Counted from the stretch's first letter, positions 1-9,203 are shown. The stretch is DNA of 29,080 nucleotides from HGM04593 sp045612305 (GCA_045612305.1 JAZKYU010000001.1:1-29080), one strand, 5' to 3'. Numbers and translations: made by a program. The notes: generated by a model from the letters alone, not told the origin.

Positions 1-21
1 GAAATTTTTTCTTTGCAAAAG

Positions 22-53
22 TATTGCCAATCCGAAAATTAGCCGTATCTTTG
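22..53 (+). promoter_or_regulatory. rpsO promoter (Bacteroidota -33/-7 type)
   Basis: A perfect -7 box TATCTTTG lies at 46-53, and an ATTG-containing -33 element ends at 26, giving a spacer of about 19 nt. This matches the known Bacteroidota consensus (TTTG / TAnnTTTG). It leaves a leader of roughly 35-40 nt before the rpsO ATG at 97. No Shine-Dalgarno sequence is visible; the leader is A/T-rich. Confidence 0.8.
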
Positions 54-96
54 CGCCGCTAAATAATTTTTTAATCACTTTTTAAAACACAAATCT

Positions 97-366
97 ATGT
101 ATTTGGATTCAGCTAAAAAGCAAGAAATCTTTGGTACATACGGAACGTCTAACACTGATACTGGTTCAGCAGAGAGCCAGATAGCATTGTTCTCATACCG
201 TATTGCCCATTTGACGGAGCACCTCAAGGCTAACCGTAAAGATTATAGTACACAGAGAGCTTTGACAATGTTGGTAGGTAAGCGTCGTGCGCTCCTTAAC
301 TATTTGAAGGATCGTGACATCAACCGCTACCGTGCAATCGTTGCTAAACTCGGCTTGCGTAGATAA
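97..366 (+). CDS. rpsO: 30S ribosomal protein S15
   Basis: S15 is a primary-binding protein of the small ribosomal subunit. It contacts the central domain of 16S rRNA and contributes to an intersubunit bridge. The 89-residue length is exactly that of the family. Hallmarks are visible: the GSAESQIALFSYRI segment (about residues 23-36), HLTEHLKANRKD (38-49), and the closing LVGKRRALLNYLKDRD block. The gene stands alone with its own -33/-7 promoter and a downstream hairpin terminator. In many bacteria S15 represses its own translation through its leader, but the short leader here shows no structure I can assign to that. It is transcribed towards the korAB operon. Confidence 0.97.
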   Translation: MYLDSAKKQEIFGTYGTSNTDTGSAESQIALFSYRIAHLTEHLKANRKDYSTQRALTMLVGKRRALLNYLKDRDINRYRAIVAKLGLRR

Positions 367-384
367 TCTACGCCTGAAAAGGTT

Positions 385-419
385 AAATACCCTCTCGTTT
401 TCGGGAGGGTATTTTTTTT
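385..419 (+). terminator. rpsO intrinsic terminator
   Basis: A 13-bp stem (AAATACCCTCTCG with CGGGAGGGTATTT, one G-T wobble) closes a TTTT loop and runs into a T-tract. It begins 18 nt after the rpsO stop codon. Confidence 0.9.
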
Positions 420-450
420 GTTTTTCGTCAAGCTTGTTGTGGCAAGAGTA

Positions 451-490
451 ATACAAAAAACGGCGCTTGAAAGAGCGCCGTTTTTTGTAT
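451..490 (-). terminator. korAB terminator (bidirectional hairpin)
   Basis: A perfect 17-bp inverted repeat (atacaaaaaacggcgct, 451-467, with its complement at 474-490) encloses a 6-nt loop. The A- and T-runs sit in the stem, so it can terminate in either direction. It lies 13 nt beyond the korB stop and backs up the rpsO terminator on the other strand. Confidence 0.9.
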
Positions 491-503
491 ATATAAGATT
501 TAA

Positions 504-1508
504 TTACTTAATCTCCCAAGTGTCGTTTGTGTTCAAAAGCTCGGTGAAGGTGTGATACTTCTTCTGTGCTTTAACCTCCTCCACTTGTGCGTGAACAGCG
601 TCGTTGTAGGTGGGTGCCTCAACATCGCGTATAACGCCGAGGGCGATGGGGAAGTCGGGGCCCTCCATAAGAGCAAGCTTGAGGTGCAGAGTGGTGTCCT
701 TGCAGTGTGCGTCGTGAACAAGTATATCCTTCTCGGTTATGCCGTTCTCGCCTATCTTCACTACCTTAAGCCCGAAGCCCTCTTGCATAAGGCCAAACTC
801 GTTGTTCTCGCCAAATATCATAGGCTTGCCGTGCTCCAGGTAGATAGCATTCTTTGCGCGGCCCTCCTTGGTGTAGATGCTGTCGTGTGTGCCGTTGTTG
901 AAGATGATACAGTTTTGCAGAACTTCCACAACCGATGCGCCCTTGTGCTGTGCAGCAGCTTTAAGGCAGGCGATGGTGGGCTGCATATCTGTTGCAACGC
1001 AACGTGCGAAGAACTGTCCGCGTGCGCCAAAGCAGAGCTCTGCGGGGCGGAAGGGGTCTTCCACAGTACCATAAGGTGAAGACTTGCTGACAAAGCCTCT
1101 TGAAGAGGTGGGTGAGTATTGTCCCTTTGTGAGGCCGTATATGCGGTTGTTGAGCAATATCATGTTGAGGTCGATGTTGCGACGCACAGCGTGTATAAAG
1201 TGGTTGCCACCGATAGCGAGGCCATCGCCGTCACCCGATATTTGCCATATAGTAAGGTCGGGGTTTGCAACTTTTGCGCCTGTGGCTATGGCTGCAGCGC
1301 GGCCGTGTATGGTGTGGAAACCATAGGTGTTCATGTAGTAGGGCAAGCGCGACGAGCACCCGATACCCGAAATTACTGCTGTCTGGTGTGGTGCAACGCC
1401 TATCTCGCTCATAGCCTTGTGCAACGCGCCCAAGAAAGAGTGGTCGCCACAACCCGGGCACCAACGGGGTTGCCCAAACTTATAATCTTGTACTGTATAT
1501 TCGCTCAT
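504..1508 (-). CDS. korB: 2-oxoacid:ferredoxin oxidoreductase, beta subunit (2-oxoglutarate type)
   Basis: This is the thiamine-pyrophosphate subunit of a ferredoxin-dependent 2-oxoacid oxidoreductase. The complex converts 2-oxoglutarate (or a related 2-oxoacid) plus CoA to acyl-CoA, CO2 and reduced ferredoxin, and can run reductively. The N-terminal WCPGCGDH motif supplies C17 and C20; C51 (GIGCSS) and a later cysteine in LQNCIIFNNG complete a likely [4Fe-4S] set. The TPP-binding stretch SGDGDGLAIGGNHFIHA is clear, as is HGRAAAIATG. The length of 334 aa is typical. It starts 2 nt after korA ends, so the two are co-transcribed and probably translationally coupled. The 2-oxoglutarate preference is inferred from overall resemblance to KorB rather than from pyruvate or indolepyruvate enzymes. 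Confidence 0.93.
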   Translation of the reverse strand: MSEYTVQDYKFGQPRWCPGCGDHSFLGALHKAMSEIGVAPHQTAVISGIGCSSRLPYYMNTYGFHTIHGRAAAIATGAKVANPDLTIWQISGDGDGLAIGGNHFIHAVRRNIDLNMILLNNRIYGLTKGQYSPTSSRGFVSKSSPYGTVEDPFRPAELCFGARGQFFARCVATDMQPTIACLKAAAQHKGASVVEVLQNCIIFNNGTHDSIYTKEGRAKNAIYLEHGKPMIFGENNEFGLMQEGFGLKVVKIGENGITEKDILVHDAHCKDTTLHLKLALMEGPDFPIALGVIRDVEAPTYNDAVHAQVEEVKAQKKYHTFTELLNTNDTWEIK

Positions 1509-1510
1509 TA

Positions 1511-3364
1511 TTAGTCCTCCATAATTTTGGTAAACGCCTCAACAAGTGTTGCAACCGCAAAGGGCTGGCCTTTTACCTCGTTGTACTGATGTATTGTTAT
1601 ATCCTCTACTTGTGTGCGCAAGTACGATGCAAATTGTCCCATATTCTGCTCGGCAACTACAATCTTCTTGTATTTACGCAGAACTTCGGCTGTGTTGCGG
1701 GGCAAGGGGTTTATGTATCTAAAGTGTGCAAGCGCGGTCTTTTTGCCGGCCTTGTTCATAGCCTGCATAGCCTCGCACAAGTGACCATATGTGCCGCCGA
1801 AACCAACGATGAGCAGGTCGGCGTCGGCATCGCCTTCAACTTGTAGTTCGGGTATGTAGTTTGCTATCTTGGCAACCTTCTCGGCACGCTTTTCAACCAT
1901 GTTGTGGTGGTTGTCGGGATCGTTCGATATTGCTCCTGTGGCAGCGCTCTTCTCAAGGCCACCTATGCGGTGTGTAAAGCCCTCGGTGCCGGGTACAGCC
2001 CAATAGCGTACATCGTTTTCGGGGTTGCGCATATAGGGTGTCCAGCCCTCCTTCATCTCGGGGGTAACGTAGGGCGGAACAATAGCGGGGTATTCTGCTA
2101 TGTTGGGGAGCTTCCACGCGGCCGAGCCGTTGGCTATGAAAGCGTCGGTGAGCAGAATAACGGGTGTCATATGCTCCAGGGCTATTTTGCAAGCGCTGTA
2201 TGCTGCCTCAAAACAGTCTGTGGGTGATGTTGCTGCGATTACAGGCATAGGGCTTTCGCCGTTACGACCGTAGAGTGCTTGCAAAAGGTCGGTTTGCTCC
2301 GACTTTGTGGGCAAGCCGGTCGAGGGGCCGCCGCGCTGTACATTTATTATCACGAGGGGGAGCTCGGTGATAACTGCAAGGTTTATAGCCTCGCTCTTGA
2401 GGCAGACACCGGGGCCGCTTGTACTTGTGCAGGCGAGTGCTCCCGCATAAGCAGCTCCCACGGCCGAAGCGCAGCCTGCAATCTCGTCCTCGGCCTGCAT
2501 GGTGACAACGCCAAGTGATTTATGTTTTGCAAGCTCGTGCAAAATATCGGTTGCGGGGGTTATGGGGTAAGAGCCCAAGAAGAGGCGCATACCTGCCTTT
2601 TCGGCTGCAGCTATAAGGCCATATGCGGTAGCTTTGTTACCATTTATGTCCATATACTTGCCTTTCTCCTTGTCGTTCTTGCTCTCTATGCTGTATGTGT
2701 GCGAGATAGAGGCGTGGGTGTTGTGTCCCATGTCGTATCCTGCGTACAGGGCTTTTATGTTGGCCTCGGCTATCTCGGGTTTCTTTGCAAACTTTGTGCG
2801 CAACATATTCTCGGCGAGCGAGAGGTCGCGGTCGAAAAGCCAGCAAACAAGGCCAAGCGCGAGCATATTCTTGCAACGTACGATGCTCTTGTTGTCGAGC
2901 CCGCTATCTTTGAGGGTTGTCTGGCACATCGAGGTGATGGGGCAAGGAACAACCTCGCAGGTGATGCCTAGCTCTGCTATGGGGTCGTTTGTCTTAAACT
3001 CTGCTTTTTGAAGGTCCTTCTCTGTAAAAGAGTCTGTGTCTATGATTATTGCAGCTGTGGGCTTGCAATATTTGTGCTGTGTCTTTAGTGCGGCGGGGTT
3101 CATAGCAACCAAAACGTCGCATTTGTCGCCTGGGGTTAGAACTTTGTCGGCACCGATGTGTACCTGAAAGCCCGATACGCCGGTGAGCACACCTTGCGGG
3201 GCACGTATGTCGGCGGGGTAGTCGGGGAAGGTACAGATGTCGTTACCCACCGTAGCCGAGATTGTGGAAAATATGTTACCGGCCAATTGCATTCCGTCGC
3301 CCGAGTCGCCCGAAAAGCGTACTATTACTTGGTCTAACTCTTGTGTCTTTTTCATATCTGCCAT
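1511..3364 (-). CDS. korA: 2-oxoacid:ferredoxin oxidoreductase, fused gamma-alpha subunit
   Basis: This partner of KorB is a fusion of two subunits that are separate in some organisms. Residues of about 12-200 form the gamma domain (FSGDSGDGMQLAGN; PDYPADIRAPQG; VAMNPAALKTQ). From about 240 onward comes the alpha/pyrimidine-binding domain (GSYPITPATDILHELAK, MQAEDEIAGCASAVGAAYAGA, TSTSGPGVCLKSEA), followed by the C-terminal domain (IVGFGGTYGHLCEAM, VVAEQNMGQFASYLR). The 617-residue length fits fused KorA proteins. M4 is an alternative start three codons in. No small ferredoxin-like delta subunit is encoded next to the pair, so electrons presumably go to a ferredoxin encoded elsewhere. About 190 nt separate it from the upstream efflux operon; I could not identify a clean -7 box there. 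Confidence 0.93.
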   Translation of the reverse strand: MADMKKTQELDQVIVRFSGDSGDGMQLAGNIFSTISATVGNDICTFPDYPADIRAPQGVLTGVSGFQVHIGADKVLTPGDKCDVLVAMNPAALKTQHKYCKPTAAIIIDTDSFTEKDLQKAEFKTNDPIAELGITCEVVPCPITSMCQTTLKDSGLDNKSIVRCKNMLALGLVCWLFDRDLSLAENMLRTKFAKKPEIAEANIKALYAGYDMGHNTHASISHTYSIESKNDKEKGKYMDINGNKATAYGLIAAAEKAGMRLFLGSYPITPATDILHELAKHKSLGVVTMQAEDEIAGCASAVGAAYAGALACTSTSGPGVCLKSEAINLAVITELPLVIINVQRGGPSTGLPTKSEQTDLLQALYGRNGESPMPVIAATSPTDCFEAAYSACKIALEHMTPVILLTDAFIANGSAAWKLPNIAEYPAIVPPYVTPEMKEGWTPYMRNPENDVRYWAVPGTEGFTHRIGGLEKSAATGAISNDPDNHHNMVEKRAEKVAKIANYIPELQVEGDADADLLIVGFGGTYGHLCEAMQAMNKAGKKTALAHFRYINPLPRNTAEVLRKYKKIVVAEQNMGQFASYLRTQVEDITIHQYNEVKGQPFAVATLVEAFTKIMED

Positions 3365-3471
3365 TATGATGGTCTTTTTTGGTTATTTTTAATTTAGGTG
3401 TGCAAATTTCGCAAACATTTATCAAACGAGGAAATATTTTTGCAAGAACTTTCTATGAAAAGATGAAAAAT

Positions 3472-3529
3472 CTGCATATATATATCTTTTTTTTGCATAC
3501 AAGTTGCATTAAAAGGTATATATATGCAG
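3472..3529 (-). terminator. AT-rich long-loop hairpin between efflux operon and korA
   Basis: A perfect 13-bp inverted repeat (ctgcatatatata at 3472-3484, its complement at 3517-3529) encloses a 32-nt loop that holds two TTGCA copies. Read on the minus strand it is followed by a short T-run. It sits just past the tolC stop, so it may end the efflux operon, but the long loop and weak stem make this tentative. Confidence 0.4.
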
Positions 3530-3554
3530 GAAATATAAATTTTATACAAATATC

Positions 3555-4865
3555 TTATTCCAGATATTTTAGAACTTTACCGCTTATTTGCAGAAGCGAA
3601 ATTTCGCATATTTTTGTATTGTATTGTGCCGAGAGCAGGCGTTCTTCGGCGTCGAGGAGGCTTTGCTGTGCCTCGCGCATCTCAAAACCCGAGAGGTCGC
3701 CCAGCATGTAGCGCTCCTTGGCTATCTCGTGGTTTTCGCGTGCAGTCACAAGGTTTTGTTTTTCAAGGTTTAGCAGCTCGAGGTTGTTACGATAGGCCTG
3801 CCACAGACTGCCAAGGTCGGCTTTGAGCGCAAGTTCAAGCTGGTCGTGTTGCAGTTGTGCGTTTTGAATTTCAATCTTGGCGTTGCGTCGTTCGCGTCGA
3901 CGGTTGCCGTCCCACAAGTTTATGCCCACGGTGAGAGCGCCGTTTACACCCCAGCTGTTGCGGTGGTTGTATGTGTTTTTGTCATACTTTGTGTAGCCGT
4001 AGTCGTAACCTGCGTTTAGTTTCAAATAGGGGTAGTTGCGTGCAAGCACCTTCTTGTAGTCTAGTTGTGCTATGTTGCTGCTTTGTTGTGTTTTCAGCAG
4101 CTTGGCGTTACTTGTGAGGGTGCCGTTCCACAGATCGGCAAACTCTAGTGTGGCATCGACGTTTATCGTTGTGTCCGACGTGTAGCGCGGGGTGTAAACC
4201 TCCTCCTCGGCCATAAGTTCGTTGAGCGCGATGCGAGAGCTCATAACGGCCTCTTGTTGTCTCAAGTATTGTGCGCTGTCGGCGTTGAAGTCTACTTTTG
4301 CTTGTTGGTAGTCGAGGCGCGAGAAGCTACCTATGTTGTAACGTTCCTCCACTATGCGCAGGCGTTCTTTGGACAGCTGTACGGCATAAAAGTAGTTTTT
4401 TAGGCGCAAGCGTTGCTGTATAAAGTTGTAGTACTCGGCGGTGAGGGTTGCTATAAAGTCCTCTATGGCTATGCGGGTGTTTGTCTCGCCCATACGCTCC
4501 AGCTCCTTGAGTGTCTTGTAGTTGGCTGTTGTGGCAAAACCATCGAAGAGTGTCCAGTTGACATCTATGCCGGCTTTTGCGTTTTGGTCTAGTATGTTGC
4601 GCTCTTTCACAGTCTCTTCGCTTCCCTGTATCTTGGAGCTGCTGCTGTTGTCGCTTATGTTGTAGCCTCCGCTAAAGTCTATAGTGGGTAGGTAGCCTGC
4701 GTTGGCAAGGGTTGCGTTGTTGTGTGCCTTCTGCTCCTCGCCGCGCACTATGCGTAGCGAGTAGTTGTTCTCGAGGCCTTTTTGCAAACACTCTTTTAGT
4801 GTTATTGTTTGTGACTGTGCTATGGTTGCCACGCATATGCAGATGGCTGATATTATCTTTTTCAT
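3555..4865 (-). CDS. TolC-family outer-membrane efflux channel
   Basis: This is the outer-membrane duct of the tripartite efflux pump encoded immediately upstream. A signal peptide is present (MKKIISAICICVATIAQSQ), followed by the two-fold repeated OEP architecture: long heptad-like helices around residues 30-220 and again at 240-430, with YNIGSFSRLDYQQAKVDFN and RYMLGDLSGFEMREAQQSLL at equivalent positions in each half. At 436 aa it is the usual size. Its ATG overlaps the stop of the RND gene by 1 nt (TAATG), so the two are translationally coupled. The substrate cannot be read from the sequence. Confidence 0.92.
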   Translation of the reverse strand: MKKIISAICICVATIAQSQTITLKECLQKGLENNYSLRIVRGEEQKAHNNATLANAGYLPTIDFSGGYNISDNSSSSKIQGSEETVKERNILDQNAKAGIDVNWTLFDGFATTANYKTLKELERMGETNTRIAIEDFIATLTAEYYNFIQQRLRLKNYFYAVQLSKERLRIVEERYNIGSFSRLDYQQAKVDFNADSAQYLRQQEAVMSSRIALNELMAEEEVYTPRYTSDTTINVDATLEFADLWNGTLTSNAKLLKTQQSSNIAQLDYKKVLARNYPYLKLNAGYDYGYTKYDKNTYNHRNSWGVNGALTVGINLWDGNRRRERRNAKIEIQNAQLQHDQLELALKADLGSLWQAYRNNLELLNLEKQNLVTARENHEIAKERYMLGDLSGFEMREAQQSLLDAEERLLSAQYNTKICEISLLQISGKVLKYLE

Positions 4866-7800
4866 TATTCTTCGGCTTTTTCGCGTTCGGTTGATATGTA
4901 GCTATAAATTGCGGGTACTATGTACATCGTGAGTATGGTAGAAACAAGCATACCGCCTATAACGGCTGTTCCCATAGCGATGCGTTGGTTGGCTCCCTCG
5001 CCCGATGCAAAAGCCAGGGGCAGGAGACCAAGCATAGTAGAAACGCTGGTCATAAGTATGGGGCGCAAGCGTTGCAACGATGCGCTTTTTATTGCGCTCA
5101 TCTTCTCTTCGCCGGCTTCTTGTTTTTGGTTGGCAAACTCCACGATGAGGATACCGTTTTTTGCAACAAGGCCTATGAGCATAATTATACCAATCTGGCT
5201 GAATATGTTCATCGTTATGTCTGTGAAGTACATAAACACAAGTGCTCCGGCTATGGCAAGGGGCACGGTGAGCATAATAATTATGGGGTCTTTGAAGCTT
5301 TCAAACTGTGCGGCAAGTATAAGATATATGAGCACAAGCGCAAGTATGAAGGCAAACATAAGGCTCGAAGAACTTTCGCGATACTCTTTTGAGTCGCCTG
5401 TGAGGGCGGTGCGGAAGGTGTCGTCGAGTAGCTCTTCGGCTATCTTGTCCATCTCGTCGAGGCCCTCGCCTATGGTTTTTCCGTCGGCAAGGCCGGCAGA
5501 TATTGTGGCCGATATAAAGCGGTTGTAGTGGTAGAGCTTGGGCGGTGCAACCGACTCGGCAAACTCGACAAGGTTGTCAAACTGTATCATCTCTCCCTTG
5601 TCGCTGCGTATGTAGAGCGATTTTATACTCGATGGGGTGTTGCGTTGTTGGCGGTTTATCTGTCCTATAATCTCGTACTGCTTTCCGTTCATATAGAAGT
5701 ATCCCATACGTTGTCCGCTGAGGCCATACTGCAACGTTTCGGCCACATCGCGCACGCTCGCACCAAGCGTTCCGGCCTTGTCGCGGTTTATATTGACACG
5801 CACCTCGGGGCTGCTGAATTTAAGGTCAACGTCGGCCATCTGGAACGTGGGGTTGTCGTAGACTCTGCTCAAAAACTGCGGCAGAATATCTTGCAGCTTC
5901 TCTATGCTAACCGCTTGCAGAACGTATTGCACAGGCATACTTCCGCGGCGGCCACCGAACGACGACTGTTGCTGCACAAAGGCACGTGCCTTGGTTTTTG
6001 TGCTCACAGCCTGCGATAGCTTGGCGGCTACATCCATCTGCGAGTAGTCGCGCTCGCTCAAGTCTTTAAGCGTTATGCGTATGTTGCCGCTTCCGCTCGA
6101 CACACGGGCGGTTACCGACTCGGCGTCGGGTACTATAGAGTCGACAAGTGTGTTTATCTCTTCGGTGTAGTCGCGCATAAATTCGTAGCTCGCACCTTCG
6201 GCTCCGCGGGTGTTTATGGTTATTTGTGAGCGGTCTTCAAGAGGTGCCATCTCGGCGGGTATCTCGCCCCACAGTATGCCTATGAGAACAAAGGTTATTA
6301 AGGTTATGGGTATAGACCACACGCGACGCTCCAGGAACCACGCAAGAGATTTTTCGTACAAGCTGTTCATGCCCGCAAAGAAGGGCTCGGTCTTCTTGTA
6401 GAACTTGTTTTGTTCCTTTCTTCTCTTCAGAATTTTTGTAGCGAGCATAGGGGTGAAGGTGAGCGCGGCAAACGACGATATTATTACCGAGCCGGCAACC
6501 ACAAAGCTAAACTCGCGGAAGAGTCGTCCGCTTGTGCCCTCCATAAATACTATAGGGAGGAACACGGCAACAAGGGTTATGGTGGTCGATATTACAGCAA
6601 AGAAAATCTCTTTTGAGCCCTCGATACCTGCACGGAAGGGGCGCATACCCTGCTCTATGCGTATGTATATGTTCTCGGTCATAACTATGGCGTCGTCGAC
6701 CACAAGGCCTACCGAGAGCACCACGGCAAGCATGGTGAGCACGTTTATGGAGAAGCCTGCAACGTACATAACAAAGAAAGCTCCGATGAGCGACACAGGG
6801 ATAACTATGCAGGGGATGAGCGTCACGCGCCAGTCGCGCAAGAAGAGGAATATGATGATGATTACGAGAATAAAGGCCTCGTACACTGTTTGCTTCACCT
6901 CGTCTATTGAGGCGCGTATAAACTTTGTGTTGTCGAAACCGTAGGTGTACTCAACATCATCGGGGAGGTCTTTCTTCATTATGCGCATACGCTCGTAGAC
7001 TGCGTCGGCTATCTCTATGTGATTGGCACCGGGCTGCGGTATCACGGCAACACCCACCATGGGCACGCCGTTCATCTTCATATAGCTCTTTAGGTCGGCC
7101 GGGCCAAGTTCGGCATATCCTATGTCGCTCACGCGCACAATGTTGCCGTTGCTCTCCTTTAGTATAACGTTGTTGAACTCTTTGGCGGTGTGCATCTGCC
7201 CCATAGTGCGCAAGGTGAGCTCCACGGTGTTGCCCTCGATGCTTCCCGAGGGTAGCTCCACGTTTTCGCTGGTTATAGCGTTCTTCACATCTATGGGAGT
7301 TATGCCGTATGCAGCCATCTTTATGGGGTCGAGCCAGATGCGCATAGAGTAGCGCTTTTCGCCCCAAATACCCACGCTACTAACGTTGGCGATGGTTTGT
7401 AGTTGCTCTTTTACGGTGAGGTCGGCAATCTCGCTCAACTCGAGCAGAGAACGGCTCTGGCTTTGTATAGCTACCATAAGTATGGGCATAGCGTCGGCGT
7501 CGGCTTTTGACACGGTGGGAGGGTCGCAGTCGCGGGGCAGGAAGCGCTGGGCGCGCGAAACTTTGTCGCGCACGTCATTGGCCGCTGTCTCCAGGTCGAC
7601 CGAAAGCTCAAACTCCACGGTTATGCGGCTCTGTCCTTGCTGGCTCACGCTGGAGAGTGAGCGTATGCCGGGTATACCGTTTATGTTCTGCTCCAGAGGC
7701 TCTGTTATTTGGTTTTCTATAACATCGGCGTTGGCACCTGCGTAGCTGCAAGTAACCGATATTATGGGGTTGTCGACCGAGGGGTATTCACGCACACCTA

Positions 7801-7894
7801 GGGTGTAGTATCCTATGAGGCCGAAAAGAAGTATTATTATGGTAAGCACCGTGGCGAGCACCGGTCGGCGTATGCTTAATTCCGAAATATTCAT
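4865..7894 (-). CDS. RND efflux pump, inner-membrane permease (HAE-1/AcrB-like)
   Basis: This proton-driven antiporter captures amphiphilic or hydrophobic compounds from the periplasm or inner membrane and passes them to the TolC channel. The start MNISELSIRRPVLATVLTI is the canonical first transmembrane helix. The duplicated architecture is clear: TM1, a large periplasmic loop, TM2-6, then IPITLITFVLIGIL as TM7, a second loop and TM8-12. The proton-relay pair of aspartates is present in GLVVDDAIVMTENI (about residue 400), and the TM10 lysine in GLVAKNGILIVEFAN (about 935). The length of 1009 aa is typical of HAE-1 members. It sits 23 nt after the adaptor gene and overlaps tolC by 1 nt. Confidence 0.95.
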   Translation of the reverse strand: MNISELSIRRPVLATVLTIIILLFGLIGYYTLGVREYPSVDNPIISVTCSYAGANADVIENQITEPLEQNINGIPGIRSLSSVSQQGQSRITVEFELSVDLETAANDVRDKVSRAQRFLPRDCDPPTVSKADADAMPILMVAIQSQSRSLLELSEIADLTVKEQLQTIANVSSVGIWGEKRYSMRIWLDPIKMAAYGITPIDVKNAITSENVELPSGSIEGNTVELTLRTMGQMHTAKEFNNVILKESNGNIVRVSDIGYAELGPADLKSYMKMNGVPMVGVAVIPQPGANHIEIADAVYERMRIMKKDLPDDVEYTYGFDNTKFIRASIDEVKQTVYEAFILVIIIIFLFLRDWRVTLIPCIVIPVSLIGAFFVMYVAGFSINVLTMLAVVLSVGLVVDDAIVMTENIYIRIEQGMRPFRAGIEGSKEIFFAVISTTITLVAVFLPIVFMEGTSGRLFREFSFVVAGSVIISSFAALTFTPMLATKILKRRKEQNKFYKKTEPFFAGMNSLYEKSLAWFLERRVWSIPITLITFVLIGILWGEIPAEMAPLEDRSQITINTRGAEGASYEFMRDYTEEINTLVDSIVPDAESVTARVSSGSGNIRITLKDLSERDYSQMDVAAKLSQAVSTKTKARAFVQQQSSFGGRRGSMPVQYVLQAVSIEKLQDILPQFLSRVYDNPTFQMADVDLKFSSPEVRVNINRDKAGTLGASVRDVAETLQYGLSGQRMGYFYMNGKQYEIIGQINRQQRNTPSSIKSLYIRSDKGEMIQFDNLVEFAESVAPPKLYHYNRFISATISAGLADGKTIGEGLDEMDKIAEELLDDTFRTALTGDSKEYRESSSSLMFAFILALVLIYLILAAQFESFKDPIIIMLTVPLAIAGALVFMYFTDITMNIFSQIGIIMLIGLVAKNGILIVEFANQKQEAGEEKMSAIKSASLQRLRPILMTSVSTMLGLLPLAFASGEGANQRIAMGTAVIGGMLVSTILTMYIVPAIYSYISTEREKAEE

Positions 7895-7917
7895 ATATGT
7901 GGCTTGTGTTTGTGGTG

Positions 7918-8994
7918 TTATTCGATGTTTTCGATTTTAACTATAGAGCCTTTGCGCAACTGCAAGGTACCCGATGTGAGTATGGTGTCGCCAGCTTGCA
8001 GACCGTCGAGTATCTGCACCTCGGCTTCGGTGCGTATGCCTATGGTTACGCTCACGGGCTCGGCTTTGCCGTTGCGGTATGCAAACACTTTGTTTATGCC
8101 CATCTCGGGAACTATAGCTTCGGATGGTATAGCTAGAGCGTCGTGTATCTCCTTCTGCTTCAGGCGTATGTCGGCGTAGCGGCCCGACATTAACTCGCCG
8201 TTTTCGTTGGGGTGTATGGCGCGCACGCTCAATGTGTGGGTCGATGCATCGAGGCTCGACTCTGTGGCGTATACCTTTGCTGTGTAGGGGGTGAGCTTGC
8301 CGTCGACCTTAAACTCCAGGTTTGTTCCTTTTTTTATGTCGCCCGCATATCGCTCGGGTACCGAAAATTCTATTTTTATGGGGGTGAGGTTTGTGAGCTT
8401 GGCCACGATGGTGCTGGGCGAAGCGTATGCTCCCACGCTCACTTGTCGCAAACCTATGGTGCCGTCGAAGGGGGCGCGTAGCTCTGTCATTTTTATCTCG
8501 GCTTTAACTTTTTCTATGTCGGCGTTGAGGGTGGCAAGCTCGGTCTTTACCTGCTCGTAGGCCTCCTTGCTGACAGCGTCGCGTTGCAGAAGAGCGTTTT
8601 GGCGGTAAACGCGGTCCTCGGCAAGGGGGAGCTGCGATTTAAGTCTTTGTAACTGCGCTTGTAGGTGGCTGTCGTTTACTTTTGCCAGCAACTCTCCTTT
8701 TTTTACATAACTGCCCTCGGTGAAGAAGATATCGGTTATCTTTCCCGATGTTTCGAAGGAGAGCTCAACCTCCTCGTCGGGTACCAGGCGACCTGTTATC
8801 TGTATCTCGTCGGTTAGGGTGTGTGGGGTAACTATCTTTGCGTTAACACTCAACGCTTTACGCGCTTTGGGCTTGGGTTGCGAGTCGGCGGCTGCCAACT
8901 CTTCGTTCTCGCGCGGTAAAAGTTGATAAACTCCGTAAATTCCTGTTGCCACGATGAGGGCGGTGACAAGTGCCCATTTAACTTTTTTGTTCAT
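7918..8994 (-). CDS. RND efflux periplasmic adaptor (membrane-fusion protein)
   Basis: This protein bridges the RND permease and TolC. I place the start at 8994 (MNKKVKWALVTALIV), giving 358 aa, because this begins directly with the N-terminal membrane anchor. An in-frame ATG at 9084 adds 30 basic residues of non-family sequence and would lie almost on the transcription start implied by the TATATTTG box at 9092-9099. Domains in order: anchor (1-25), a Pro/Lys-rich linker, a split biotinyl-lipoyl domain (ELSFETSGKITDIFFTEGSYVKKGELLAKV; LRAPFDGTIGLRQVSVGAY) around a coiled-coil hairpin, a beta-barrel, and a C-terminal membrane-proximal domain (IPSEAIVPEMGINKVFAYRNGKA). It is first in the efflux operon. 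Confidence 0.92.
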   Translation of the reverse strand: MNKKVKWALVTALIVATGIYGVYQLLPRENEELAAADSQPKPKARKALSVNAKIVTPHTLTDEIQITGRLVPDEEVELSFETSGKITDIFFTEGSYVKKGELLAKVNDSHLQAQLQRLKSQLPLAEDRVYRQNALLQRDAVSKEAYEQVKTELATLNADIEKVKAEIKMTELRAPFDGTIGLRQVSVGAYASPSTIVAKLTNLTPIKIEFSVPERYAGDIKKGTNLEFKVDGKLTPYTAKVYATESSLDASTHTLSVRAIHPNENGELMSGRYADIRLKQKEIHDALAIPSEAIVPEMGINKVFAYRNGKAEPVSVTIGIRTEAEVQILDGLQAGDTILTSGTLQLRKGSIVKIENIE

Positions 8995-9091
8995 ATTCTT
9001 TTGTGTTATTTTCTTCGAGGTTATGTACTTGCTTTTCACCCGCTTGCCCCTGAATTTTACACGGGGCAGGGTGCGCGTCTGCACTCTACTG

Positions 9092-9099
9092 CAAATATA
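9092..9099 (-). promoter_or_regulatory. candidate -7 box for the efflux operon
   Basis: Read on the minus strand, the sequence is TATATTTG, a full match to TAnnTTTG. It is about 95 nt upstream of the adaptor ATG at 8994. I could not find a well-spaced -33 TTTG, so confidence is moderate. Confidence 0.5.
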
Positions 9100-9203
9100 A
9101 CTTTTTTTGCAATTTCGGGGTATTGTATAAACTTATTTTAACAAAAAATATTCTTCTTTCCAGCGCTTTCTTTCTTCTGCTATTTAATTAAGGTGTATAA
9201 TAA

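Noticed and set aside
193..456. Minus-strand open frame across rpsO and its terminator
   Set aside because: It is antisense to a certain ribosomal protein gene, crosses the terminator hairpin and has no recognisable protein features.
8995..9084. N-terminal extension of the efflux adaptor to an upstream ATG
   Set aside because: The 30 extra residues precede the membrane anchor, and the start would coincide with the predicted transcription start.
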